A stretch of DNA of 64,000 nucleotides from Vigna angularis. Taxonomy: Eukaryota; Streptophyta; Magnoliopsida; Fabales; Fabaceae. The notes under the pieces were generated by a model, which was not told the origin of the DNA, did no database searches, and saw only the letters and a program-made list of their open reading frames with translations. Shown in pieces: positions 35,894 to 49,760 of the stretch (position 1 is the first letter of the stretch; each line of letters starts with the position of its first letter). The stretch lies in contig NC_068971.1 in the NCBI RefSeq assembly GCF_016808095.1, forward strand, positions 46,498,131-46,562,130. The letters are read 5' to 3'. A program made the translations under genes and the position numbers.

Positions 35894-36848
35894 CAATAAG
35901 GAGTATTGGTAAATCTTGAAGAAATTTGTTTTGATGATGCTACAAGAAGTTTTAGTTGAAGAAGATATTAGAATTAGTTAAAAGCAATTTGTAGAAATTA
36001 AATGTAGTAGGAAATTCTTGTAAACCTTGTAAACTTGCATTTTTAACTGAAATAATCGATTATGGAATGGCAATAATCGATTATCACAAAGTCATACAGG
36101 AATAATCGATTATCTCTTCATATAATCGATTATCACATTTTGAAAACCCTGTAACGGACTTGAATAATCGATTATCACTTACAATAATCGATTATTCATG
36201 GCAGTTGGGAGCTGACCTTTGGCATTCAGTGTACTTGGCTATATATTTTGATTTGGAGAAATCAGGAAAAAAAGTTGTTGAACAGAAGCTCTTGCAGAAT
36301 ACTGTTTGTCAGAGGAAGTTCTCAGAAGCTATAGTTCAAGTTCCCTTGCTTGGTCTCGTGAACAGGAGAGGCTTGTGTGTCGTGTGTCGATAGTCGGAGC
36401 AAGCTCTCTTCGAGTTAGCAAGGTGCTTTGCCTGGTCTCGTGAATAGGAGAAGCTCGCGTTTCGTTTGTCGATAGTCGGAGCGGTTCTCTTTGAGTTGGC
36501 AGAGTGTTCTTCTACCGGTTCGTTCGTCGAAGGAAGGTTTATTTATCTGCTTTATTCACTATTTGTTGTAATCTGTGAAACCATTTCTAGTGAAAAAGGT
36601 TAATCACTATTTATAGTGATTAACGACTGGACGTAGAATCTTTTGATTCGAACCAGGATAAAAATTATGTGTTGATCTTCTTATTCCCTACACTCATTTT
36701 ATTGTACGTACATCAACTGTTTGATAAATTTTCTCTAAGAAAATTGTTTTTCTAAAACGGACCATTAAACTTGATTTGTGACCGTAACACGCTTTCTAAG
36801 TATTTTATTCCGCTGCGCGACTCTATAACGGTACCGATTGTTCCAACA
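35894..36848 (+). repeat. 3' LTR of the Copia element (main part)
   Basis: This is the remaining 955 bases of the 961-bp LTR, after the inner insertion and its GTTAC duplication. It ends TTCCAACA and is followed by the target duplication ACATC. Confidence 0.94.
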
Positions 36849-37765
36849 ACATCCACACGGATGATCATTGCAACGACAAGACGAACATACAAAACATGAC
36901 AATACAGGAAACGCAGGGTAAGCTTATGTAATTTAATTTATGCATAAACATACATTTTAAAACAATTCAACATACAAGGTAACTTTCAACATACATCTCA
37001 TACAAAGCCTATTACTAGACTGACTGTCCGGACTGTATGAAATCTGTGTAGCTACATGCGTTCGTGCACCCGGGTGATGTAGTAACTGGGATGCCCTCAA
37101 CAGCTGCCACCCGAGGTTAGCCCTATCTGTCCAAAGTAACCCTAAGGACTAGGACCTCCTGCCGTCCCCACACATGACCTACCACTCCTCTACGTGAAGA
37201 CGAGTACTCACGGAACATCAGGATGAACAGCCAGCTTAGCATATGTTAGGCGATTTCGGCAAGCGCATCGAATCGTTCAAGTAATAAACTGTGGTAAGAC
37301 CAGGTATCGTTTTCCCAAGAGACTCGTAATACTAGAAAATTGTGCGATTAACAACTTATCTAGACTCAAGAACAACTCATCATTTAAGAATATGTGCAAC
37401 TAGGCTCTAGACCGGAAACAATGAATAGAGACACTTCAACGAATAATACTTATAAGAATTTACATAATGAAACCGAATGTTAATGATTATATTTAGCCTT
37501 CGGAGTAGCTAAACACGAATCACCATCTGAAGGCCAGTCTAAGATTGAACACTATAGTGAGCGAACCCTATTGGGATTGAACGAACGCTCTTATTATGAT
37601 GTTTAGCTTAAGGAGCGAGAACGAGTGCATGGTGTAAGACCCAAACACTTGCTTAGAACGAACACTTGGTATAAGACCAAGTGTTACTAAGATCATAGAG
37701 AATAGGCTTGATAAATATAATCAGATACTACTTGAGCAGAGTTTAAGAATAACTAAAATATACAA

Positions 37766-37796
<31 letters not shown>

Positions 37797-39086
37797 TAAG
37801 TTTATCACAGGACACCCAGACATAACTATGCTTGGCCGAACGCTCAAGCATATTATTACAACTCGAAGACGCTCGTCCTCAACTAGGATTCTCCCCAAAT
37901 GAAAAAATCCAATTCTAACCAAATTTACTACCATTACCGAACGGTAAATGACCATTCAGTGACGAACGTACACTATCATAGTGGAATTTCATATTCAGAA
38001 TTCATTTATATTCGCCTCATTTCTTAACATATAGTTCCATAACTTTGTACATTCATATTATAATAATTTTCATAAGATTAAACACCCATAACATAATTAA
38101 TCATACTTCATATAATCAAACATATCAACAATCATACTTCATATCATTCATCAACTCATCACACGTACATGCCATTCAAACATCATACAAATTAAATCAT
38201 ATAAGCTTCCCTTACCTCTAGCGTGAACGAGCGTCCTAACGACAAAAGTAAGGTTTCGCCTGACTAAGATTTCCTTCTACCCTCAACGCTCAACAATCCT
38301 TTAAACTAAACCAAACAACAGACCAACTGTTTCAGAATAAGACTATGAACTCATGCAACCAGAAGTTGATTTGCATGTACCAGAGAACGAACGGCTAAGG
38401 ACAAGGAAACTTACCTGTTCAGAACTCAAAATTGATCGGTTCAAACTGAAGCTTGGGACGCTGGAAGTGCTTCTACGGTGCCTGAACGGAGATCGGAGTA
38501 GAGAAATGGTGAGTTTCGGTAGAGAGAAGGGAGAGCTTTTTAGAGAGAAGGAGGAGAAATGAAATATCAGAGTTTTGGAGAAGAAGATGCATGCAGAGAG
38601 TGAGACGTGATTTTCCAAAAACTCAGTTTTGCTTAAAACGAACGTCCGCTCATCTGCTGACACCTGCATTCCACTATCTAATTTTCGGATCCTCATTGCT
38701 TGACACCTGGCGTCCGTTCAGAGGGGTTTTTGGGTGCGTTTTTAATGGTTCTGACAGATATACTTTTGCTTTAGTTTATTTTTGTTAACACGAATATTTT
38801 TTAGATTAAATTTACCTCATATTCCTTTATCCTAATCTCAATAAATTGTTATTCTTTAATCTAAACTATATTTTCATTGCTAAAAAGTGAAGAAAAATAG
38901 GAGCGACCACAGCACACGTATGCAGAAGACAGAGTTCAACACAAGTGAGATACTAACAAACAGTGGTGACTAGCATCTCCCCCACCATATCTCGTTTATA
39001 AAGGACCATAGCACAACCACATAAATACATGCGATGCTAAATATTCATACCAAAATGCAGCTTCATTAGCCTATCTACTCTGCACC

Positions 39087-39098
39087 TGCCACGTGGCA
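39087..39098. promoter_or_regulatory. G-box palindrome upstream of SBPase
   Basis: TGCCACGTGGCA is a perfect 12-base palindrome with a CACGTG core, 139 bases before the start codon. G-boxes are common in promoters of light-regulated photosynthesis genes. A TATA-like TTTATAAAGG lies near 38995, so the G-box may fall in the promoter or the leader depending on the true start site. Confidence 0.6.
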
Positions 39099-39236
39099 CT
39101 ACACACATAGTTAGCCACATATCTAAAATTGCTATCCCCTCCTCTCCCTCTTAGTCTCTCTATCTATCTATCAATCAATGCAATAACATCAAACAACACA
39201 ACATCATCTTCAACCTTTGGACATCCTCTTGTAGCC

Positions 39237-41827
39237 ATGGAAACTGGTATAGCATGCTACACCCGCGGGCCTTTCTTACCTACTGTTTCTTCCAAGCACT
39301 CTCCACCATCCATCTCTCCATCTTTTGGCTTCAGGGTATGCAGATTGAATCTTTTAAATTATACTTTCAAAGTGTTATATACCAACCATGCAGCTTTTTC
39401 TTTCTTTCTGCAACTAAATTCTTTATATGAGATATCAAGACACTGCATTCAAGGAAAGAGGATATATGTTTAAAATGAACTTGTTTGCAATGATAGAGTC
39501 TGAAATCAAGCTCTTTCTTTGGAGAATCGCTAAGGGTGGCATCCAAATCGACACTGAAGGTTTCAAAGACAAAGTCTACTTCAGTTGTAACCAGATGCGA
39601 AATTGGTGACGGTCTGGTGAGTTATCTATACAGTGCAAAGTCCATATCCTAGTCTATATACACTTGCTGAATGCGTTGTGTCAAAGTAGCAAACTTTTGG
39701 TATTTTGGTTCACATGCACGTGAAATTAAGATGTTGGTGTTTGTGTATTGTAGGAAGAATTCCTTACAAAAGCAACACCAGATAAGGGGTTGATCAGGTT
39801 GTTGGTGTCCATGGGAGAGGCACTAAGAACAATTTCCTTCAAAGTGAAGACGGCTTCTTGTGGCGGAACGCAGTGCGTTAATTCTTTTGGGGACGAGCAG
39901 CTTGCAGTGGATATGCTGGCTAACCAGCTCCTTTTTGAGGTTAGACCAGTACTTTTGCAATAAGTTTCTACCCAATTAAACAATCAACATCAGTTATAGT
40001 TTAACCAACTAACCCAATTCATGCAATCTTGATTGGTGCAAGATTATAAAATGATATAGTAATATGCAAGAATAATTTCTCATGAATAGAAGTAGTATTA
40101 GTAGCAGGACAAAGAGTACTTTGGTTATCATGGTGGGATCTCTCCTTCGAAAACTTTTCATCGACAATTTTATTTCTCCGAAGTTCATTTATGAAAACCA
40201 GTTCAAATGATTTCTTAGGGACACTCTGTTATGGTATGACCAGGATAGGTGATGAAATTCTATCTTACAAAGAACCGAGCTTTTGGAGTTTTTTGTCAAT
40301 TATATGCATGTAAAATTTAATAGATTTTCATCATCAATTCAAAAGTTTTTGCATTGACAATCAATCAAAAGTCATTATTAGTATACTTTTTAATACAGTT
40401 AACATAAAAGCCGATGATAAATATATCATAAATAGATATCTTATTTTCAATGTGCAATGAAAGTGACATCTTCAATGTTGTATTGTAAAGGCCTTGAATT
40501 ACTCCCATTTCTGCAAGTATGCTTGCTCTGAAGAAGTACCAGAGCTCCAGGACATGGGAGGTCCAGTTGAAGGTCTGCCATCATAATTATGTTAAACTGG
40601 CAATTGAATTGAGGTCTGCCTCTATTACAAAATGTAACTTTTGAGGTGATGCATTTGTGTGAATATGCAACAAACAGGTGGATTTAGTGTTGCATTTGAT
40701 CCCCTTGATGGTTCCAGCATTGTGGACACAAACTTCACAGTAGGCACCATTTTTGGTGTGTGGCCGGGAGATAAGTTGACTGGGGTCACGGGAAGAGATC
40801 AAGTTGCAGCAGCCATGGGGGTTATGGGTCCTAGAACCACATATGTGCTTGCTATAAAAGGCTTCCCAGGCACCCATGAATTTCTTCTTCTTGATGAAGG
40901 TAAGATAAGATTTATTACAATCCAGTAAGCAGTAGTCACACATTACTCCATGGTTATTTAAAATGGAACTTGTCGTTGTCAATGACTTGCCACACTACTA
41001 TTGTTTTTCGTAAGTTTGTCTCTGGATTGAAGACGGTGTTTCCACCATTAAGTTTTAGTGGTTTAAGATCACAGTGAACTTTTACTTATACATCTCGGCT
41101 TAATCATTTTAGACAAACTTCATCACATGACAAAAATATCAAATGTATATTTCATATATCAGGAAAATGGCAGCATGTCAAAGAGACCACAGAAATTGGA
41201 GAAGGAAAACTGTTTTCTCCAGGAAATTTGAGAGCCACATCTGACAACCTCAATTATGCTAATGTAACTGTATTCTCATACCAGTAAAGGAAGATTTTAG
41301 TGTTATAACGATGTTTAATATTACTTACAGCTTTCTTTTTCATCGAACAGTTGATCAACTACTACGTGAATGAAAAATACACATTGAGATACACTGGAGG
41401 AATGGTGCCGGATGTCAACCAGGTTCTTTTCTTAATCATGCATAATGTTTTAAGGCGGAGCAGCTTTGTATATTCTTTGAGACATGGATGTTCTGTCAAC
41501 CTAGTATAACAATCCGTATGCTTTAAGAATTTCATCTGTCTGCAGATTATTGTAAAAGAAAAAGGCATCTTCACTAACGTGGCATCACCATCTGCCAAAG
41601 CCAAGCTGAGACTTTTGTTTGAGGTAGCTCCCTTAGGGCTCTTGATTGAAAACGCTGGAGGTTACAGCAGTGATGGTTATCAGTCTGTGCTGGACAAAGT
41701 GATAAGTAACATTGATGAGAGAACTCAAGTTGCTTATGGATCCAAGAATGAGATCATCCGGTTTGAAGAAACACTATACGGTGAATCCAGGCTCAAGGGT
41801 GGTGTAGCTGTTGGAGCAGCTGCTTAA
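39237..41827 (+). CDS. SBPASE: Sedoheptulose-1,7-bisphosphatase, chloroplastic
   Basis: Eight exons, 39237-39335, 39497-39616, 39754-39939, 40491-40572, 40678-40899, 41163-41263, 41351-41422 and 41546-41827, join in frame to give 387 residues (about 393 in Arabidopsis). The enzyme dephosphorylates sedoheptulose-1,7-bisphosphate in the Calvin cycle in the stroma. The first ~70 residues are a Ser/Thr-rich transit peptide starting METGIACY, as in other SBPases. The redox pair that thioredoxin reduces is present as SCGGTQC (Cys109, Cys114). The metal/substrate loop DPLDGSS is at 170-176, followed by [19 protein letters not shown] and [15 protein letters not shown]. All signature blocks are intact. 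A Gly-to-Arg change gives TGRDQ where I remember TGGDQ in Arabidopsis; its effect is unknown. The gene sits directly downstream of the nested transposon block. Confidence 0.97.
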
Positions 41828-43587
41828 TCTGTTAGACCAACAATTCATTGTCAATTTTATATGCCTCTACAAAATATATATGCTATCTTCAGACAACTAC
41901 CTGCAATTTAGTCACATATTTTCTGTTTATCACTATAAAGTTAATTTTATGCTGGTATCACTGATTAGATCAAGAAAACTAAAAAACTACATGAAAAACA
42001 ATCTAAGTAGTTAAAACAGCCGAACAAAGATTTATTATATCTGAAACATTACTTTTCCTATAAATTAATGGTTACCAAGGCCATTGGTGCATTCTACAAG
42101 CAGTTACAGAGACCATGATCTCAAATGGCATAGGTAAAAAAGGAGCTGATTGCTCCAAACGAGAACACGATTCCTTAAGATACCTTTGGATTTTGTTTTC
42201 TTTCTTACAGAAAAACAAAAATATACAATATCATTGTTAATCATGATAAAGAATGATTAAGCAAATGGCTGGCCACACATTCATTCCTGCCAAATGTAAG
42301 CACATCATGTATTGCTGCAAGTAGTAAGCCATGAGTTGAAATAATTGGATCGTTCATTTGTATCTTACAGAGCAATCACTCAATCCTCAAGTTTTGAAGC
42401 ATTTCAAATAACTTTCTCGTTTCATCAAATCAAACATCAACTTCAAAACATACTTTAAATAGGTAGCAAATATTCAGAGGACATTAACTCTGTCATGCAA
42501 GATTATTTAAGATAGATAAATAGGTTTGAATCGTAGCTATCACTAAATATAATTTAAGAGATAAATCAAACTAATGAAAATGATTATTTATGTAAGTGAT
42601 TTAGTTTAATTGATGTAGTGGCGATGTGTATTTTTTTTAATAAATTTAGTCTTTTATTCGTATCTTTTCAGAAATTTCACATTTAATCTTCAACATTTTA
42701 CTTAATAGTTTTAGTTTCTCGAACAAGACTAGTTCTGGACCTTTAAGTTTTGTATTTTGTTAGTTTTAGTCTCTCATATCAGGTATTACTTTTAGTTTCT
42801 CTACTTCAGTTAATGTGATTAAATGTTATTAAAACAATTTTCTTTTGTTAGATTATAAGACAAATAAAAAGAGAAAACATGGAAAACAACGTACAAACAT
42901 TTATAACTTTTAATAATTGAACAATTTCATAACTCTTATTTATGGCAGTTTAAATTATTTTTTTAAATGAATCAATTTCTTTATATCTTTAAATTGGGTT
43001 AAGACGGTAAGAGTGTGAGATAGAATGATTGAACTAATTATTGTTGATTTAGGTGGGTCAGCTTAACCAATCACGAGTTTATCCTAGATGTGTTGATTGT
43101 AAGTCTAATATTTGAGTACGTTTTTCACAACTCTAGCTAAATTGGTAAACAAATTATATAGGAATTCATAAAGAAAATATTGTCAAAAGATTAAAACTGG
43201 TTAGAAAAATATTGAGAACTAAAGGTGAATTTTGTAATATAATAAGGAATTAAAACAAATTTTACCCAATAGAAAATTATATATGACTTGTAAGTCACAT
43301 TTTTGTTTCAAAAAGTGGAGTTGAGAGAGTGAAAAATAATAAAAACAAATGAAAAGATAATGAAAAATGAGGTTATTTCAATTAAAATAAAAAAAATGAA
43401 AAATGAAAGAAGATGAAAAAAAATGTTTGTGATAGTTATAAGTTATTTGATAGATATAATAGTTTTTAGAAAATATATAAAATAATACATTTATAAAATA
43501 ATCAAAACTATTTTACTATTAGAAATTATTTTTTTTAATATTTAAATTATATATTTTATTATTATTATTATTATATATTATCATTAT

Positions 43588-43681
<94 letters not shown>

Positions 43682-44602
43682 CGTAATGGATTATCATCTA
43701 CGTTTATGCATATGTAAAATAGATTATATTTGTTCAAATAAATTGTGTTTGACAAGAATAAATGCGTAATTTTATACATCAACATATGTGTCATACCATC
43801 CCTTACTAACGACCTTTAACAATAAGAACTAAAAATATTAATTAAAGATATTTTTGAAATTAAAAGCAGTCAAATATTTATATAAGTATTATAAATAATA
43901 TATCTAAAACTTTAGGAATTAAAAAATATATTTCACATTTTCAATAATTCATATTTTTTCAATATTTTACCAAAGTTTATTAAAATGTCAGTTTCTTATT
44001 TCTAACTTTTAATATATATTTCTAAAAATATAATACTTGTTGATTTAGTGTTTTATTTTTTTTAAAAAAAGAGACAGATTTATTATAGTTTATAATACAC
44101 AAATCAAACTAATGAAAAGAAGATAATTTTATTTAAGTATGCTATTTTAAACATTAAGGTACGTGTATATTTTAGGATTGTTGTCCTGAAAAATATCTTG
44201 GTTAAAAGTTTTGCTATTACGACAATGTGTCATTAATTTGTCAAAATAATTATACGTTGACTTGTTTTAAAAAATACCAAGGGAAAATTAAAACAAAAAT
44301 CATCATAGCATGTAACAAGAAGAACTAATAAGTCTCAAATACATGTTTAATTTATAAATTTTAATAAATATTTAAACTTATAAACGAGAAAATTACTTTA
44401 TAAAAGACTTTTTGTAGTTAGAAGAGAATAATAGATTTGAGAAAAATCATTACTTGTCAATGTCACCTTCGGTGGAAACATTCATCACGGACCTAAACGA
44501 TATGGGGCCAACGCCATACTGAGATTCTTCTAATTAAATACAAGCGTCAACTACAGGCACTAGTGTTACTACACTACTATTGTTTATTTTTCATAACTAT
44601 TC
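41828..44602. other. AT-rich spacer between convergent genes
   Basis: This holds the 3' UTR of SBPase, then AT-rich sequence without coding potential, then the 3' flank of the endoglucanase gene. The only distinctive feature is the TA array at 43591. Confidence 0.65.
43591..43680. repeat. (TA)n microsatellite, about 90 bases
   Basis: About 45 uninterrupted TA units make this the longest microsatellite in the window. Confidence 0.95.
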
Positions 44603-47131
<2,529 letters not shown>

Positions 47132-47990
47132 TTAGTTAACTAGTCATCGGGTATATATGGATTAATTAACACCAACTTAATTGTTTCAAAAGTTGTCATT
47201 TTCAGTGGTAATATTGGACTCAGAAGATTTTTTTCGTTTTGTGGTTTAAAAAGAAGGGTTGGATAGGTCACATGATGAACTGTGGCAAACGGGGCTAGCA
47301 GAAAGTCCAAACATGTGATTGCTTTATGGAACACTTGAGCTGAAGATAAGCCATTTTCTGGTGAATACATTGAAAATAAATGGACGTTTGATTAGGATAT
47401 AGTAGTTATGTTACTGTGGTTATTATTGGCGAAACTTACGCCAGGAAATTGGACTTAAAACTAGTTAGAAGACGGGTATCTTGGAGAAGTGAAATTTGTC
47501 TGTAGCAAAGGGAGGAAGTCACGGACACAAAAATAGGAGTCACATGAGGAAATGAAGGAGTTGACGGCCAGGAGTACGTAGCGAAAGAGAGACGGGTGCT
47601 GTAGAAGGTTTGCATGAGAACATTTTAATGAATATAGAAATGCCAAAGAACCAATAAGAAGAACCATGATGTGTATCACGTGACAGGGATGTTCACATGA
47701 ATGGTCAAGGATTCGTGCATTTTTCGGTGGGAAGAGAAAAGAGATGCATCTTCTGTGAATTGCATGAGAGAGGAAGAGATGTGCTCAACACTTTTGTTTA
47801 TTAAATTCTAAATTTTGAAATTGGATTGCCATTTGATTTACAGCATCCGTGATTTCAGAAAAATTATTTACGACAACAAAAGTTCATCTATACTCCTACA
47901 GACTAAAAGTATCAAGTTTATAAAATATATGATGTGATAAGAAGAAAGATAGAAAGAAAAGCTAAGTGCTTAATAAATGTATATAAAATA

Positions 47991-48310
47991 GGTTTAATCC
48001 TTTTCTACATCCCTATTTATATACGAATGTCTCAATTGGGTCCTCGTTTCTTAAAGTGTATCAAAATGGTCCCTAATTTTGGAAATTGATATCAATTGAG
48101 TCCTTCCCGTTAAGTTGGCTGGACGGCGTTAAAAAAATTGATGAGTGAGATGCTGAGATGACGAAATGTTACTGACGTGGCATTGACCTGGCTTAATGGT
48201 GAGTTTTTTAGATTTAAAAAACGTGAAATTTGTAAATCAAAACGCAACGTTTTGATTTTTAACATAAACAACGAAAGCTTTATGAGAAGGAGGAATCCCT
48301 AAATTGAAGA
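47991..48310 (+). repeat. Left terminal inverted repeat of the MULE
   Basis: These 320 bases match the complement of 53366-53685 with scattered mismatches. The match ends at CTAAATTGAAGA. The left copy probably also holds the promoter of the GRF gene. Confidence 0.92.
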
Positions 48311-48328
48311 AATCCCCAAATCGGTTGA

Positions 48329-48503
48329 CGCAGGTGGGTGGGTTTAAGAACGTCGTTGTTCGACGCAGGTAGGTGGGTTTAAGAACGTAGTTGTTCGTCG
48401 CAGGTGGGTGGGTTTAAGAACGTCGTTGTTCGACGCAGGTAGGTGGGTTTAAGAACGTAGTTGTTCGTCGCAGGTGGGTGGGTTTAAGAACGTAGTTGTT
48501 CGA
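48329..48503 (+). repeat. Five tandem 35-bp units
   Basis: Units start CGCAGGTGGGTGGGTTTAAG and begin at 48329, 48364, 48399, 48434 and 48469. Odd and even units alternate between GGTGGG/GTCG and GGTAGG/GTAG forms, so the array grew as 70-bp pairs; the last unit is mixed. It lies between the left repeat and the GRF start codon. Confidence 0.9.
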
Positions 48504-48508
48504 AGACG

Positions 48509-49002
48509 ATGTCGAAGGAGCATTCTTGTTGTTCGTCGACATGCAGTGTGTGGCGGAAGGAAAACCGTAATTTGTGTTCACCGATTTGCCACTGTGGACT
48601 GAGATGCGCGCTGAGAACTGCTAAAACTTTGAAGAATCGTGGCAAGCAATTTTGGGGATGCTCGAAGTATAAGATATGATTTATTTGACGTTTGTATTAT
48701 GTGGAAGTGTTTTTGAGAATCGATTGTTGTTTATACAGAGTGGTGCTGAAGAGGGTGGTTGCAACTACTTCAAATGGTTCAATGATGTTGTGGAAGAGGA
48801 AAGGGGGAAATGCTTGAAGTGTGAAGGAAACAAAGAAAGTTCGGTGCACAGTGAAGAAATGGATAGTTATAGGAAAATTTTAGTTAAGTTTGAGAAATCT
48901 TTGTTGGTTGTTCAGAACTGGATGAAGGTGTTGATATTTTTGGTTTTTCTTTTATGTGTAATAAATACAATTTGCGTATCAATGTTGATGAGAATGGGCT
49001 GA
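48509..49002 (+). CDS. GRF-type zinc-finger protein with a C-terminal membrane segment (MULE-borne)
   Basis: Two exons, 48509-48666 and 48741-49002, give 139 residues. The N-terminal part has a GRF zinc finger: CHCGLRC, TLKNRGKQFWGCS and, after the intron, GGCNYFKWFND. GRF fingers bind single-stranded or structured nucleic acid in repair proteins and are common in uncharacterised plant proteins linked to transposons. A charged, probably helical stretch follows, and then a hydrophobic segment (WMKVLIFLVFLLCVINTICV) near the end. It lies inside the MULE, convergent with the transposase, so it may be an accessory protein; its role is unknown. The intron acceptor could be at 48738 or 48740; only the latter keeps the frame. 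Confidence 0.72.
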
Positions 49003-49137
49003 TGGGTTGTAACCGTGTTGTACTTTTCTTCCATTTCAATGAAAGTCAGACTTCTTACTAGTTAAAACTTTATTTTTGTTATGAAATGTGATGAGTCTAA
49101 AAAAATGTTTGCATATCTAAGGTGTTTTTAGGAGTCT

Positions 49138-49570
49138 GTGGACGAGCGTCTTTTTTGTCGCTGAGGGAGCGTTCTCTAATGCGTACACAGTGGACGAGCG
49201 TCTTTTTTGTCGCTGAGGGAGCGTTCTCTAATGCGTACACAGTGGACGAGCGTCCACAGTGGACGAGCGTGCTCTTATCGCTTGGCCAGCGTCCTCTCAA
49301 GTGTCCACAGTGGACGAGCGTCTTTTTTGTCGCTGAGGGAGCGTTCTCTAATGCGTACACAGTGGACGAGCGTCTCTTTTGTCGCTGAGGGAGCGTTCTC
49401 TAATGCGTCCACAGTGGACGAGCGTCCACAGTGGACGAGCGTGCTCTTATCGCTTGGCCAGCGTCTTCTCGAGTGTCCACAGTGGACGAGCGTCTTTTTT
49501 GTCGCTGAGGGAGCGTTCTTTAATGCGTACACAGTGGACGAGCGTCCACAGTGGACGAGCGTGCTCTTAT
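49138..49570. repeat. Higher-order minisatellite (A-A-B-C units) inside the MULE
   Basis: Eleven units all begin GTGGACGAGCGT. Unit A is 52 bp, B is 17 bp and C is 51 bp. The order is A A B C, A A B C, A B and a truncated C, starting at 49138, 49190, 49242, 49259, 49310, 49362, 49414, 49431, 49482, 49534 and 49551. It lies between the 3' ends of the two MULE genes. Several reading frames stay open through it, but these are a by-product of the repeat. Confidence 0.92.
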
Positions 49571-49760
49571 TTACAAAACAAGACATAAAAATTATTTACA
49601 AAAGAAGACAAAAAAAGAGGATTTAACATCAAAATTAGCATTATCAGCTGTGTAATTAACATAAGATAACCAAAGTACTGTCTAATACAAAAAGAGCACG
49701 AAGTTGCTGTCTAATACAAAGAGACATTAAAAAATACATTAAAGTTGTTCATTTATCCCC

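Larger units (their letters stand above)
21503..36848 (+). mobile_element. Non-autonomous SIRE-like Copia retrotransposon, interrupted in its 3' LTR
   Basis: The element has LTRs of 961 bp starting TGTTACCAAT and ending TTCCAACA, with the 5-bp target duplication ACATC at 21498-21502 and 36849-36853. The primer-binding site TGGTATCAGAGC (initiator tRNA-Met type) follows the 5' LTR, and a purine tract precedes the 3' LTR. The internal region (22464-25742) is only 3.3 kb: it has one long gag frame and no protease, integrase, reverse transcriptase or RNase H. It therefore needs enzymes in trans. The 3' LTR is split: its first six bases are at 25743-25748 and the rest at 35894-36848. The two LTRs differ at about six positions by eye. 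Confidence 0.92.
21157..38756. mobile_element. Outermost element: interrupted solo-LTR-like sequence containing two nested retrotransposons
   Basis: The sequence starts TGTAGCATCC at 21157 and ends TTCTGACA at 38756. It is flanked by the direct repeat GATAT (21152-21156 and 38757-38761). Removing the inner Copia block leaves 21157-21502 plus 36854-38756, about 2.25 kb with TG...CA ends, no primer-binding site and no coding domain. This is what a solo LTR from unequal recombination looks like. Words such as CGAACG and CGCTCGTTC recur in it. A (TA)n tract lies at 37770-37794. The parent family is not certain; a large Gypsy LTR is most likely. Its right edge lies only about 480 bases before the SBPase start codon. 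Confidence 0.8.

Noticed and set aside
38343..38696. Frames of 117 (-) and 69 (+) residues next to the nest's right edge.
   Set aside because: They overlap each other on opposite strands within the outer solo-LTR-like sequence and resemble no protein I know.
43519..43794. A 91-residue frame of alternating Tyr-Ile.
   Set aside because: It is a translation of the long TA microsatellite.
49122..49626. Several overlapping frames of 69-139 residues on both strands.
   Set aside because: They are translations of the A-A-B-C minisatellite; repetitive, open by unit composition and without domain likeness.
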